64,000 bases of DNA from Tubiluchus corallicola (GCA_030141605.1 JAQGDQ010000153.1:257501-321500); one strand, 5' to 3'. Positions 23,700 through 36,059 are shown, counted from the stretch's first letter. The notes: generated by a model from the sequence alone, not told the origin. Numbers and translations: made by a program.

Positions 23700-24430
23700 A
23701 ACATATTGCCATACAGGCCAATTTGCGTTCGCTGCCTTTGTAGGTGTCAGATGACCACAGTGACCGGATGCGCAAGGTTTGCTGCATTGGTCATACTCGC
23801 GAAACTCAGAAATTGGCATCATGGGGAGCTAAGCCCAGCGCCGCGCCGGAGAATGGCTCTTAGTTTTAGCGTTTATTGCACAAGTTCAGGATATAACTAG
23901 CGTGATTTATAGCGCCTGCTAGGCCTAAGTAGCGCTATGTCCTTTGATGTTGCGGGTCGGACGAAATTTCGTGCTCACCGCACGCTGTCGGCTGGAATTT
24001 AGTACGCGAGTTTATTGCACCAATAATGGCGCTTGATTTACTACGTGTCAGCTGCTAGAGCATCCGGCCAAAATCCAAACAAAAATTATCCCCCATCTTA
24101 GGGCTCTTGCTGTCTCTCCCGGGTGGTTAATTGCAGTGCTTTAGTTGATTTTGAGAGCAAAAAATCAATGAGCTTCGAGCGCACAAGCACAAAGTGACCA
24201 AGGTTTCTTTATTGCGGAGTTACACGTCTCCGTGGACGGTACGAACGTTTTCATAGGCGGCGCCCCATTTGGGAAGCACCCCGGGGCGGCTAGATCAAGC
24301 ATGACGGCATTAAACGAGGCAGGAATATGAACTCGGATGATTTATACTCAGCAAGAGCTTGTTAAATGCTTCACGGCGATCATCAGAAAGAAAAGAGAGC
24401 TTGGGTGTGCGGCAAAAAGCTAAATCAAAG
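23700..24430. other. Candidate conserved non-coding block 3' of Lbx
   Basis: A 700 bp stretch without low-complexity sequence and richer in GC than either side. It holds CGCCGCGCCGG, GGGTCGGACG and GGCGGCGCCC, with Hox/caudal-like TTTATTGCAC twice (near 23871 and 24011), TTTATAGCGC, and CAGCTG. No long open frame or splice pair could be supported. It might hold regulatory elements or an unrecognised untranslated exon. Confidence 0.3.
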
Positions 24431-24639
24431 AGTTAAACTTACTCGGTCAAATAACAAGTGAAAAAGCATTTAAAATTGTGAATTGACAGCAGGAATATTA
24501 TTTGTTAATTTTTTCATACGTTTATTCATTTATTCATATTATTAAGGCCTAATTTGTTTGTTTATATGGTACGTATTTTTATTAAAAAAGCATAAAATGC
24601 ATATAAAATACGTAACCAAAACATATAACGTCTGTATCT

Positions 24640-24985
24640 ATAGCTGCATGTATATGCGCATCTACATCTACGTCTTCGTCTACATCAACATCTACGTCTA
24701 TATCTGCATTCACATCCGTATTCACATCGCAAAAATCTCAGTCTATGTCTATGTCTGTGTCTACGCTCACGTTTACGTTCATGTCCATGTCCGTTCCATG
24801 TCCATGTCCATATTCATATGCGCATGTCTATGTCCGTGTTCATATCCATGCTGATGTCCATGTCTATGTCTGTGTCTGTGTTTGCGTCTATGACTCTGTC
24901 TATGTCTATGTAAAGTTTATGTTTATGTTTATGTCTATATCTACGTCTGCATCTACATCTACATCTACATCTACATCTATAATCT
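24640..24985. repeat. Hexanucleotide array (ATCTAC / ATGTCY)n, copy 2
   Basis: About 345 bp of degenerate hexamers related to the array at 3945-4190. It grades from CATCTACGTC-type through ATGTCCATGTCC-type to ACATCTACATCT-type units. Confidence 0.85.
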
Positions 24986-25045
24986 AAATCTATTTGTGTA
25001 TAGAACACATGCATTTACTAAAATCAACTCTTTAATTAATTGTTC

Positions 25046-25060
25046 TTTCATTCGTTCGTT

Positions 25061-25091
<31 letters not shown>

Positions 25092-25329
25092 TCCTTCCTT
25101 CCTTCCTTCCTTCCTTCCTTCCTTCCTTCCTTTCTTCGTTCGTTCGTTCGTTCGTTCGTTCGTTCGTTCGTTCGTTCGTTCGTTCGTTCGTTCGTTCGTT
25201 CGTTCGTTCGTTCATTCATTCATTCATTCATTCATTCATTCATTCATTCATTCATTCATTCATTCATTCATTCATTCATTCATTCATTCATTCATTCATT
25301 CATTCATTCATTCATTCATTCATTCATTT
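25046..25329. repeat. Compound tetranucleotide array (TTCG)(TTCC)(TTCG)(TTCA)
   Basis: Four blocks of tetramers: TTCG, TTCC, TTCG again, then TTCA. The long frames alternate Arg-Ser-Phe-Val and His-Ser-Phe-Ile and are artefacts. Blockwise single-base switches show expansion after point mutation. Confidence 0.97.
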
Positions 25330-26293
25330 CTATATTTATTAATTCTGTAAGTTCTTTTTTCAGGTCACTTATGTTTAACATAGTAGATTGTGGTATTTTC
25401 ATACATGGTTATTTATCCCAGTTAATGGTGACGGGAATTCCAGGCCAATTATGAGAAAATTTCAAGAATGTTGAATTGTTGTTCTGATGCGATAGGATCG
25501 TACTAGCAAGTCGGAACTGAAACAGAAGAGGTATACTAGTGTATTTTAAAACAAAAACGCAGATTGACTCTTATTAAAACAAACAATTAAGTAGATCAAA
25601 ATGTCACTAAAAAACAAAAAAGTTTGTTCTATTTAATTCGCCATTGTTATTACTTGTCCGTTACTTCAAAATCACTACATAAGAAAAAACAAATAAACAT
25701 AAATCCGCATTACTGAGTTTTAATTTCTAAATATTTAATCAATTAATCTTTATTTGTATATAATTGCAGTTAGTTATTCATTTATTGGCCCAAATTTATT
25801 TCTCAGTGGCAAGAATAGGCGGTATAACAAAAAGAAAAGCACGGACCCACAGTGGATAAAAGTCACAAGGGAGAAACATAGAAGCATAATGGCCACACAG
25901 TGGCTGTGATTTGTGTTTGTGTTTTTTCGTCTTTTTTGACACCGTCATAAATCAATTAAAACTACCATTTTTACCAACTGCACGATCTGACTGCAATGAT
26001 TTTTCTAAATCTGACCAGAAAATCCTACCCTATTACCGCCATCTAGTGAGCATTTTTCAAAGCTCTGCCGTTTAGCCTGATATGCGCTTACAAAGCCTAC
26101 ACCATGCAATGACTTCAGCTATTAGTATTATGACTTGTTAATCTTTTTTCAGATTCTTGAGTTTAGCTAATATATGCATAGTACTGATGCACGTTAATTC
26201 AAGGTAATATGTTTGTAACATCAGAATGAAATTACAAAAATGGGAATTTTGCACAAATTACTTTACGTATACAACTAGTCGACAAGTCTTTTA
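25330..26293. other. Intergenic, nothing recognised
   Basis: AT-rich with no supported gene or element up to the target duplication at 26294. Confidence 0.55.
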
Positions 26294-26559
26294 CCTGGCA
26301 CCAATGCTGGCAGGACGGTACGAAGCTACGACGGTACGGCACGAAAAAAATCTTAAAAGTACTGCATTTTTTCAACAGTACGGTGCGATACGGAATTTAC
26401 GGTATTTTTTTCGTACTTTTATTGTACCTTTTCTGCATCATTTTTCTCAGTTTCTTGTAACGTTTTCACTGGTCAGCAACTCGGCATGACGCCGTTTTGC
26501 TCATGGATGGACATTTACTGCTCTCGTCTAATTAACATAGAGCACACGCAAATAAAAGG

Positions 26560-26858
26560 CTAGATAGGTTCGTTTTGGGTGCAAAAGCGGCAAGTTTTTG
26601 AGTACTGGATAGTGCTGCCACCTTCAGGTGTTCTTGTTAAAATTGTTAAATCTTTCTCTTCACTGTTTAAATTTTCATTGGCTTCTACAGTCTTTAGGAA
26701 TGCATAATCTCTAAACCTGCTTTCACACCTAAATGATTTCACCTGTAGTTTTGGTCACTTGGTTTTCTGTTTATGACAATACTTCGCTGATTATGCAGAC
26801 ACTTCAGAATAAAATCTTAAAACTAAATTTTAAGTTTTTTGCTTTCTTTAAACCCAAA
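26560..26858 (+). repeat. Probable 5' LTR of the BEL/Pao copy
   Basis: AT-rich sequence directly before a primer-binding-site-like TGGTAGCAGAGAG at 26862. It contains an AATAAA polyadenylation signal near 26809. No second LTR copy exists downstream, so the boundaries are inferred only from position. Confidence 0.4.
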
Positions 26859-26861
26859 GTT

Positions 26862-26875
26862 TGGTAGCAGAGAGT
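26862..26875 (+). promoter_or_regulatory. BEL/Pao primer-binding site
   Basis: TGGTAGCAGAGAG begins with TGG, the complement of a tRNA CCA end, and has the wording seen in BEL elements. It lies 27 bases before the first gag-like ATG (26889). Confidence 0.55.
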
Positions 26876-26888
26876 AGTTTTTGTGACC

Positions 26889-28243
26889 ATGCCTACAATA
26901 GGACAAAAAGGTGTAGTTGATACTTCGTCAAAAGATGGCAAACAAAGCAAAAGCAGTGAAGCAAGTGGAGGACACTCCAGTGAAAGGATTGGTGACCGAG
27001 TCAAAGCCTTGAAAAACGAAAAAATGGCTGCAAAACAACAGTTTACAAAGCAGATCAACAGTTAATAAAACAGCACTTGGAGCAGATGGATCAGATACAA
27101 GTAAGAACTATTGACATTATTAGAGAGTTGCATGAATGTTACTGTACGCTGGATGATGTTGATATGACTGAGAAAATGGAACAAGAAATGGAAATACAGA
27201 AGTTGAAAATGATGAATGGTAATAAAAACAACCAGCGCAATTGCACTCGTCTGCTGTCAGTCAAAAACCGGAGGACCCATCCATTGGTAGGGATATGTGG
27301 AAGCAATTGAAAAGAGTTAGCATTCCAATATTTTCCGGAGATGTGAAAGAATATGAGAACTGGAAAGCTGCGTTCAATGCCTGTGTAAACGATGCACCTG
27401 CAACAAAGGAATACAAATTGCTTCAGCTTGGGCAATATTTATCGGGAGTGGCACTGCAAGAAATTTCTGATCTGGGACAGCTACAACGTATGATGCTGCA
27501 TTACAGCGACTAGAGCGGAAGTTCGGAGGGAAATCGAGACAGATAGCTCTACAATTCCAGGAATTGCGAAGTTTCAAACTTGTGCGAGCCAACAACCCAG
27601 ATGATCTCGGTAAATTTGCTGATTTGCTGGACATTGCATCAAGGAATTTGGACTAGAAAATGAGTAGAATAGCCATATGTTCTACAGCATGCTACTGGAG
27701 AAGTTAACAGAGCAAATGGCGAAGGATTACAAATGGTGGATTTTAGAAAATAAGAAAGAGTGGATTGTGCGAGAAGCAGAATGCAGAACACAGGCTTTTG
27801 AGATTATCCATGGAGTTGGAAGCACAGCACAGAATGAGAAACCGAAATGGAAAAACAAAACATTTTTTGCAAAGCAGGGAGGCACTAATCAATCAAAACA
27901 GCCACATGCAGCGCGAAAGACACTTGGTCGAAGATGTGCATTCTGCACAGAAGATCACCCAATTTGGTTTTGCCAGAAGTTCAAGGATTTGGACATGGAT
28001 GGAAGATGGAATCCTGTCACAAAGCTCAAGCTGTGTTTCCAATGTCTGGGCGATGACCACCAAGCTAGCCGATGTTATAGAATGCGAAGTTGTGGAATAA
28101 ATTCATGCACACAGAATCACAACAGGCATCTTCATCAAACATATCCTAAATCGAGTAGCATGCCAAAAGCTATTGTAGAGCAAAGGATGCAAGAGGGGGA
28201 GACAACATCCACAAGTACTCGAGTGCAGCTGACTACGCCATGA
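26889..28243 (+). pseudogene. BEL/Pao retrotransposon gag, decayed
   Basis: Gag of a BEL/Pao LTR retrotransposon, readable only in pieces. A lysine/serine-rich N-terminus runs from ATG 26889 to a stop at 27063. A coiled, Glu/Met-rich piece follows in another frame (27077-27310). The DUF1759 capsid-like domain sits at 27301-27513, with the signature IPIFSGDVKEYENWKAAF, and continues in a third frame to about 27655. The C-terminal part (27677-28243) has two zinc-knuckle regions, CAFCTEDHPIWFCQ and CFQCLGDDHQASRC. At least four frame changes and several stops show it cannot make a full protein. Its last codons overlap the protease frame by 4 bases (ATGA). Confidence 0.85.
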
Positions 28244-28731
28244 TGACAGTTCCTGTAATCCTGAAAAATGGTACAAGACGTCTCCAGGTTAATGCACTTC
28301 TTGATGATGACAGCACATCAACATTTGTGAATTTATTAGTAGCAGCAGAACTTGGTTTACAAGGGGCAATCGAAGAAATTTCTGTCAGCGTTTTGAATGG
28401 AGATCTGACAACATTCGAGACTATGCCAGTTCACATGAGATTGGAAAATGTAGAGAATACGCTAGACATGATGATAACTGCAAAGGCAGTAGAGAGTGTT
28501 ACTGGAAACCTGAAAGCGTACGACTGGAATCACCATGCTAACCAATGGTTTCACATTAGAAACATTAATCTTCCAAAGCTAAGCCGCCCTTTGAAAGTCG
28601 GTATGCTGATTGGTTTAGACTACCTATTGTTACACAAATCATTAGGAGAAGTGGCTGGAAGATCCAATGAAGAGCCAATTGCACGATTGGCACCACTTGG
28701 TGTACATAATTATACAGCTTTTGTAAACTAA
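28240..28731 (+). pseudogene. BEL/Pao aspartic protease (DUF1758-like), truncated pol
   Basis: An open frame of 163 codons follows gag in the -1 frame. It carries the active-site block NALLDDDSTSTFVN, in which the family's usual Asp-(Asp/Ser)-Gly-Ser is altered by Asp replacing Gly. Hydrophobic strands and GMLIGLDYLL, a DUF1758-type motif, follow. The match stops shortly after RLAPLG, where a BEL protein would continue towards the reverse transcriptase. Reverse transcriptase, RNase H and integrase are absent, so the copy is 3'-truncated. The Gly loss suggests the protease is inactive. Confidence 0.75.
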
Positions 28732-28832
28732 AAAAAATACGGTAGTATTCAAGTTTTAACAGCAGTTCTGTTTTGATGTAGTATGCATAAATTCATAATA
28801 AGAATATTAATAATAATAATAAATCGGATTTA

Positions 28833-29060
28833 CAATTGACGTCAAGCATATTGGTCTGTCGCCCCGCCTCTGTTGTGACGCAACACGCTGATGGGAAATC
28901 GGGGACATCAGCTTGAATCGAACAATAACTCTTATTAAACAACATGACAAGTATTGAACTATAATGTCTAATCAGCAATCTGATAAACTGATTACGCTTT
29001 TCATACACAAAATTTGCAAGGCAGCAATTATTTTACAAGGAATTAATACTTCAAGCAGCC
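28833..29060 (+). repeat. Dispersed repeat, copy 1 (second copy at 59303)
   Basis: It begins CAATTGACGTCAAGCATATT and ends ACTTCAAGCAGCC. It shares ordered blocks TATTGGTCTRTCGC, AAACAACATGACA, TCTAATCAGC, AAACTGATT, TTTTCATA, CACAAATTTGC and TTCAAGYAGCC with 59303-59539 in the same orientation. No coding frame. Here it lies inside the hAT-bounded unit. Confidence 0.8.
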
Positions 29061-29374
29061 AAAAAGCTACTTCCGTACATGCACTTGGTACGGAATTTCG
29101 GCAAGGAATTACGGCACGGTATTTTATCGTACTAGTACGGTACGATTCAATTTTGCAGGTACGTTTTGGAATTATTTTACGGTATTTTTTCAGCTTAGGA
29201 ATCACCGTATTTTTTTCTTACCGTACCGTACAGCCAGCCTTGCCTGGCACCGCCAGATTTGCCTGCCAAACTTGGGCAATCGGAAAGAAAGCATCATGTG
29301 AAGTAAACGCATTGGCCTTAGTAGAATTACTGCCCATTTAGGTACTTTATTTTTTGAAGAACTCTATAGATCAT

Positions 29375-29880
29375 AGTCTGATTATTTTCTGATTTTGTCA
29401 AATAATCTGTCTCTTTTTTAATTTTTTAAACACCCTCCAATCTTTTTCGATTTCTCTAAATAGTTCAATACAACTTTCTGTTTCTTTCAAATTGTCCACA
29501 GCTTTACTGTTTTTTTAATAGCCCGCTTCTTTTCTGTTTATGTAAAGACTACTGCGCGTTTCTGATTCTAATGAATAGTTAAATAGTTTGGTTCCTTTCT
29601 GGTTTTTGAATTTTTAATAATCGCTTTTTCTGACTTTTTTAATGATCCGGCTACTTTTCTGGTTTCGTTAAATAGTTCTGCTCGTTTCTGATTTCTTTTA
29701 AATTGCCATTTCGTTTGCCATTTTTAAATAGTCCTGTTCTTATTCAGTTACATTTAAATAGTACATCTTTCTTCTGATTGTTTTTGACAGCTCCACTTGT
29801 GTTTTTATTGCTTTAAAAATAGACGGGCTCGTTTCTGATTTCTAAAATAGTCAATTTTTTTTAATTTGTCGATGTCACTG
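29375..29880 (+). repeat. Cryptic diverged minisatellite, unit about 30 bp (TTTCTGATTT..AAATAGT)
   Basis: About fifteen successive units follow the pattern CTGCTCGTTTCTGATTTCTT then TTAAATAGTC. Clear ones are near 29552 (GCGTTTCTGATTC), 29653 (TTTTCTGGTTTCGTTAAATA), 29681 (GCTCGTTTCTGATTTCTTTT) and 29826 (GGGCTCGTTTCTGATTTCTA). Divergence is high, so standard repeat maskers might miss it. Confidence 0.65.
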
Positions 29881-32384
29881 ATTTGTAACTAAAAACCGGT
29901 TAAATAGATGTACAAGTAAACCCTTAAAAATGGCCTGTCTTAGTACGTACTATGTTTGTGCTAATAGATACTGGAATCGGTAGAGGAAGCGAAGTACTTC
30001 TTGCTGTCAATTATCACTAACTTCTTTCCCAGTTTGTAATTCAAATCAGAACGTCATCTATTGATAATCCAAAGACAATCGAAAGTGTATATGTAGTTTA
30101 TAAGCCGCCCTGCAATCTCTCATTCAATTAAGAAGCTGTCAAACAGTCAAGCATAGGATCCAATATATCTGACACTGATTTCGTTTGCAACTTGTGCACT
30201 TTAGCGTTCTGAGCGTTTAACTTCATACAGAGCTGCCTTCCAGAAACATAAGATATTTTTCACGGACTCAACTGTTATTACTAGCAATGCCAAAACTATT
30301 GAAACAGATGAAAATAACCATTATAGCATTTTAAGCCTGTAATATACAAACTTAAATATGAACTATATGTAGGATGCAGCAGTTTCTCTAGCTCCTTGAA
30401 GACGCCATTTTAATAAATCAATAGATTAGGCCTATTTGCGCTGCTTGAACCAATATTGGCGGTTCAGTGACAAAATGAATGAGATTAACTGTGTAGAGCG
30501 CAGCAATTCTTGCATGACTGAGAGTAGAGCAATTATATTTGCACACATATGTCTACATCTAAAATATTAATCTGCCTTTTCGGTTAAGTAGTATGTTCTT
30601 AGAATGAGAAACTATGTTAGCAATGTGTTATAATTATTTAACTAAAATTTTTGCCAGTGGGTAATTGCAGCGTTGCTGAGCAACCAGAGGCTGGCTATAA
30701 CGACATCCCCAAATTAACAAGTTCATAATCGGGTACACCAAATACAGGTTCCTTACGTTACACACATTATACGTACACGTTGTACACATTAAAGGTATTA
30801 AAAAATAGATCACATCATTTATTATCATTTACAAGGGGCATATCTGGATGTATCAATACTGTCGTGCAATTCTCTAAGTCTAATGAATAATTGCAATAAC
30901 TATAGACACCTGCACTGAAACACTGATTAAACTTTCTTTGTCGTTGGATCCATGTTTATTAATGAAAACTAATTTAGCGGCAATGCAAACTGTAGGTACG
31001 GTCAGTAGTTACAGTCTCGAGTTCGAGTCCCACCTCTGCAAATGTTACCACATCAAACGCATTATAAAACAGAGGATTTCTTAATGATCAGAACTGGAAC
31101 GATAGATAAAGTTCCTCAGTAAAGAAAAGCGTAAAATCCAGCGTCATTCGTTTTTCGTATGTCCTATCTTCATTTTTATTTCACAAAATTTGACAGTCAC
31201 ACAAAGAAAGCCACCATTCGTGTTGCAATTGATTGTTGCCTTCAATTTGTCTTTGCTATTTTCAAGGACAGCGTTTTGATCCAAACTTATTTACGCCATC
31301 TTTTCCTGAAAAGGCGTGTTTGAATTCACACATCATCCGGGAAATTAGGTTGTTGGAGCGTAGTTTTGTTATGCATAATGCATGAATTTGTTAAACTTCG
31401 ATACTTTATTGGTCACACTAATAGGAATTTCTGACGAAAACCCAATAATAATTCACAAGAAGGTTATAGGGTTCAACAAAAATCGGAAAAACTGAAACGC
31501 TAGAAAATATTTTGTCACCTTAGGGGGTTTCATCGAGCCTCGATGGTCGATGGTCTTAGTGCTGATATGATCTTTTAGTGAGTCCTCAGTGACATCACGT
31601 CCGTGGATGTCTGCGTGCATGAATTTCTGAAAATGAAAAATTTCCGAAAATCCAAGGTAAATCAGTAGCAAAGTAGCAAGATTTTTTTGCCCAATCTAAT
31701 AATGCTGCTATAGCTGAGCCGAGATTTATGCGCAACACACTTCCGGTTGGCAGATTAGATGAATCCTGCAGTTTCCGATAAAGCCATTGACATCAATGCT
31801 CTGCTAATCGCATGTACATTGTGGCTTCACGAGGGATCAGTACTGTCATGAGGCGTAATCTCCTCGTGCCATAAAGAGATTAATTAAAGTCAGAGTCTTA
31901 TTAATATGTTTGCGTTATCGCTTAAGTATGGCATACCTAAAATGAAAATCTGTTGTGAAAGTGACAAGTTCATCCTGTGTTTACATAGTTTCAAGATCAT
32001 CGCAAATCATTTTATATTTCAAAGTTGTTTTTGGAAAATATTTTTGCATTGTTTAACGCACATTTGTTACCCGTGTCTCATTTTTATGCAATAATTTAAA
32101 AATAGCGAAATGATTATTAAATTTATGTAGTTCTACGAAGCAATAGCCTTTGGCCAAGTTCAGTGCTTTTACGAGGTTTTAACGTTTTAAAACCAGACGT
32201 TGTTATTTTTTTACTTACAACCGTAATCAAGCTGTAAACATGCGGCTTTAGCTAGGACCCTGTTATTTTTTTTTATTGGTTTGTGTGTAAAATTTTGTTT
32301 CAGAATGTAAACAAAACTATCCTGATCCGCAAACAAATCCAGCATAGTGCTATTTTCGTTTGGTCTTTCGCTTACAGCAAAACA
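29881..32384. other. Intergenic, nothing recognised
   Basis: No exon, RNA gene or bounded element could be supported. A B-box-like word at about 31017 is discussed among the rejected items. Confidence 0.5.
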
Positions 32385-32413
32385 TCATCATCATCAACAA
32401 CAACAACAATAAT

Positions 32414-32460
<47 letters not shown>

Positions 32461-32490
32461 CCAACAAGAACAACAACAACGACAAGAGCA

Positions 32491-32535
<45 letters not shown>

Positions 32536-32610
32536 CCAACAGCAACAGCAATAGCAAAAACAGCAGCAGAAAATGCAAATGCAATAACAACCACAACTAC
32601 AATAGCAATA
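32385..32610. repeat. (AAC)n and (CAG)n trinucleotide array
   Basis: ATCATCATCAACAACAAC leads into AAC repeats (to 32462), then CAACAACGAC, a CAG block (about 32490-32531) and a degenerate CAACAG/CAATAA tail. The Asn-, Thr- and Gln-rich frames lack splice or start support. Confidence 0.95.
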
Positions 32611-35600
32611 ACAAAAAACTACACTAAATTTTTATTACAGTGAATCGAAGTAACGCTTCATTTGAACTGTTTGGCGTTGAGCTGTTTCAAGCATTTTTGG
32701 TCGATTTTTTTTGAAGAGAGAAGATTTTTTCTTTTCAGGACGCACTAGGAGAGCAAAATAAGTAAAAAACAAGACAAAACAAAAGTGAATTGTGACGCAA
32801 ATTAAACCGAATACATAAATATGCCAACGTACATTGATGTGAAGCCTGAGCTTGAAAATACAAGCAACGATTTTTTTGTAACAAGGTTTCAATTTAAATA
32901 GTGAATGGGAATCCAGGCTTCCCAAGTTGCAACAATGAAATGAAACAGGAAAATCAAGACGGTAACTTGTTTCAGCTGACCGACTCAATTAACGTACTCC
33001 GTGTCTAATCAAAGAACTTCCTTTCGCTAACTAAAGGACCTTGGCTAATTGAATGTCATTTGTAGTGCTTTCTCCCGTAAAGCAATCTAAATGGACAGTT
33101 GCTACAGATATGTGATGGCATCAACGCTATAGATTGTTGGTATGCAATAAAACAGAACGGGCTATCAAAAAGTGAGTAATTTAGTGAGTGAATTTAGGTT
33201 CTGCGAAAGTAAAAAACTGTTGCATATTTTTTATTGCAAAGTGGTTTTAACCACTTAGCGGATACAGAACAATTTCTGTAATGTTGTAATCCATTTTATG
33301 ATAACTGTTTTAGGAACTTAATTTGAAATATTAATCATGCTCAGAAATGTTATTATGTGAACATTTAACGAAAATAAATATTTACCGCTTAATTGTTTAC
33401 TACGAGGATAAAATAGGTCAAGCCACAGAAAGAAGTTAAGCATGTGTAGCGATCGCCCATCATTTTCGCAGGTAAGCTAGTTCACCTATAGCGGAAAATG
33501 ATTCTCATCTATGATTCTTAGTGTAGGAATAACGCAACCGGTTTTCCTGCGAGCGGTTATGGTTCAAGGCTGAGTTAAGAATTAGTATTTCTAGGTGATG
33601 TAGGAGATACGTCTTAGGATGGTTTAGGTATTGACACGGACATGCGCGGTGAACAAAGCAGAATCTCTGTCGCTTGGAGAAGGAGAAAGAAGAGAAACCA
33701 ATGGCTTCTATGAACTGCGGTGCCCGCAGTGCCTACAGTTAAAAATAGTTGCGTAATATGTTCTACAAAAGTGTACAGCAGCTAGCTAAAAAATCTCTTG
33801 GCTAACCAGTGTTGATCATTGTAATAGAAACAGTTATGCTTAATAAGCTTAGTTTGCTTATAATGTATTCGTGCCGATGCCAAACGACGCAGTAAAGTTC
33901 TTTCTTATACATACTAGTGATTAATTGCTTAGAGATATTATAGACTTTAAGAACTAATCCGCACGGTTAAATTCAGAATCCAGCAAGTAGCCCTTTAACG
34001 GATTAATACCGAATTTGGCATGTGTAGTAGCAAAATGTGCCGAACATGATCAATAATATAGACTCGAATTTAATGCGCTAGTATTTTCAGTAGTACTTTA
34101 GTATTTTATCTTAGCACTTTCTGGAGATGGAAACAACAAACGGAATTACATTTTGATGTTTCGGAAACAGGAGTACGACGATTGGTTGAAAATTTTATGA
34201 TGCTCCGTACATTTTTTTGATGGCTCGTAATGGAATTGCCTGAGAGCAAGACATCAGAGATCATCTGAATGTCTCACATAGCAAAACACTGATGCAAGTT
34301 AGTAGGTCATTGAATATGTGAGTGCGCAGTAACTGAAAAACATCAGATGTATGTTTGTCGACGTAGAGCTTCACTCTTTAGCATTGCATTATAAAAACGT
34401 CTGTCATAACCTTAAGTGGGAAAGGGTGATAAATCAGGATGGTTACTGTTCTTAACTTCTTTATTTCTTTATTTTAAAATATGGCGCGCAATATTAAAAT
34501 TTATCTACTGTCCAAAATAAAAATTTCAATTTACTGTCTGCTTATTCATTGACAAGTTGCGTCTGATAGTGAGTCTATGTTACATTGTCATGTCATTAAC
34601 TTTGGAACATGGGCACCGGGAGAAAGCAGGTGCAAAAAACCTTCCTTTTCAGCATTTTACCCGTTTTCTTGTCATTATTTCAGTATTTCTGAGGAACAAG
34701 AAAGCATTCTTGGGATGAGCTGGACACCTCTCAGGCAAATTGTTTTGCAAAGTAAAACCACAAGCTACAAACTCGGCGGTCAGCTATTACACACTAATTA
34801 AGTAATATAAACGGCGATTGGATATCAAGATCACGTGACCACTCGCTACGTTTCCACGCGATAGTACCTCACTAAATAATGCTGAGTGTTGTTGCGGAAA
34901 ATTTATTATTCAGTTAAACGTTTTTCCGAGTATGCTGTTTTAACCGTTTTTTTCGATTTAAACACAAGGCTTATCCCAGACTGTTACGTTTCGCATTTAA
35001 GCCTACAACAAATATTCACAGTTTCGTGAGTTTTTTGTGTTTCATAAAGGTTTTCCATGACGCCATTTAGCCAATACTGCAGTACAATCAATGACATCAA
35101 TTATTTCTCGATTAAATTTTACTGATCATTACAAATTTGCACAATTTTGCACACTCCAACATTAATAGGTATCTACTAACCAGTTTAACCACTAGCTAAA
35201 GAAAACATTTAAAATGTTTGCCGGTATTATTGATGCGTCATTCCGACCATTTCCCTGCTATAGGATTTATAGCATCACATCTAGAACTTGCCACGAGAGG
35301 GAAATAATAAAGGTTTGACAAAAAATATAAAAACTACATTAAAATTTCTACACTATTTATGTAGTTTGTAAAAGTTTTGTGCCACAGAGTATCATTTTCC
35401 ATTGCTGTTGTTTTCTACTGCTTAAATTTCTTAATAACAACTTTATCTGCCAGTGAATTGCATACAGTGTCGGCCATTAAAATCTTGTTAGCCTTACTGT
35501 AATGATCCTGTTTTGGACGGACGGCCATATAAAGGCAGGCTTGCACTGATGCCGAAATCTCTATTGACAACGTCAGCCAAAGAGAGCTGTTCAATTTGCT

Positions 35601-36059
35601 TAAATAAATACCAGCAGAAATGACTTCATACGTAATGCATATAAAGTGTTTTGTATTACCGTGGCACGCAATTGCTTGTAGTTAATGAAGCCTGCGCTGC
35701 TCCTGTGCTGGTACTTATTTTAACAAACACCACGTGGAATGTTCGTGTAATTTTATGACCACTGTAATGTGGTGCGCGCTTTTGATACGGAAAACCCGCT
35801 GGTATTTGTTCTGTTGTAACGGCCTTTCTTCTCACATATGACTTCTATTAAGTTTAATCCGCTTGCAATGCAACAATCTTTTTCTCACTTACTTTTTAAA
35901 ATTGTTTTAATGACTTTGACCTCAAAGCGAAGCTCCGTATTTTACCTGATGATCACGGAAGAAGAATTTATGCCCTGTTCGTGTAAGATGGGATTGTATG
36001 AAGAAAAATTTGCCTGATAATCCCTGAAAGACGTGAGTTTTGAAGCGTTTGAAACTAAA
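32611..36059. other. Intergenic, nothing recognised
   Basis: AT-rich and largely unique-looking. I found no frame with protein-family resemblance on either strand. Confidence 0.5.

Larger units (their letters stand above)
26302..29242. mobile_element. hAT-like composite element, 2.94 kb, carrying a BEL/Pao fragment
   Basis: The left end CAATGCTGGCAGGACGGTAC and the right end (reverse complement CAAGGCTGGCTGTACGGTAC) form terminal inverted repeats. Each is followed inward by subterminal GGTACGG/ACGGTA repeats (left to about 26440, right from about 29080). An exact 8 bp duplication CCTGGCAC flanks the unit at 26294-26301 and 29243-29250. An 8 bp duplication and a CAAGG-type end point to hAT. 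The interior has no hAT transposase. It holds a probable BEL LTR, gag and protease region, and a dispersed repeat also present at 59303-59539. Either the BEL copy and repeat inserted into a hAT element, or the hAT element mobilised them together. The exact duplication favours one insertion of the whole unit or later nesting inside it. Confidence 0.75.

Noticed and set aside
24977-25454. 152-codon Ser-Phe-Val-Arg / Ser-Phe-Ile-His frame
   Set aside because: Tetranucleotide repeat artefact with no start or splice context.
31005-31040. B-box-like GAGTTCGAGTCCC
   Set aside because: No A-box at proper spacing and no T-stem pairing; a tRNA gene or SINE cannot be supported from this alone.
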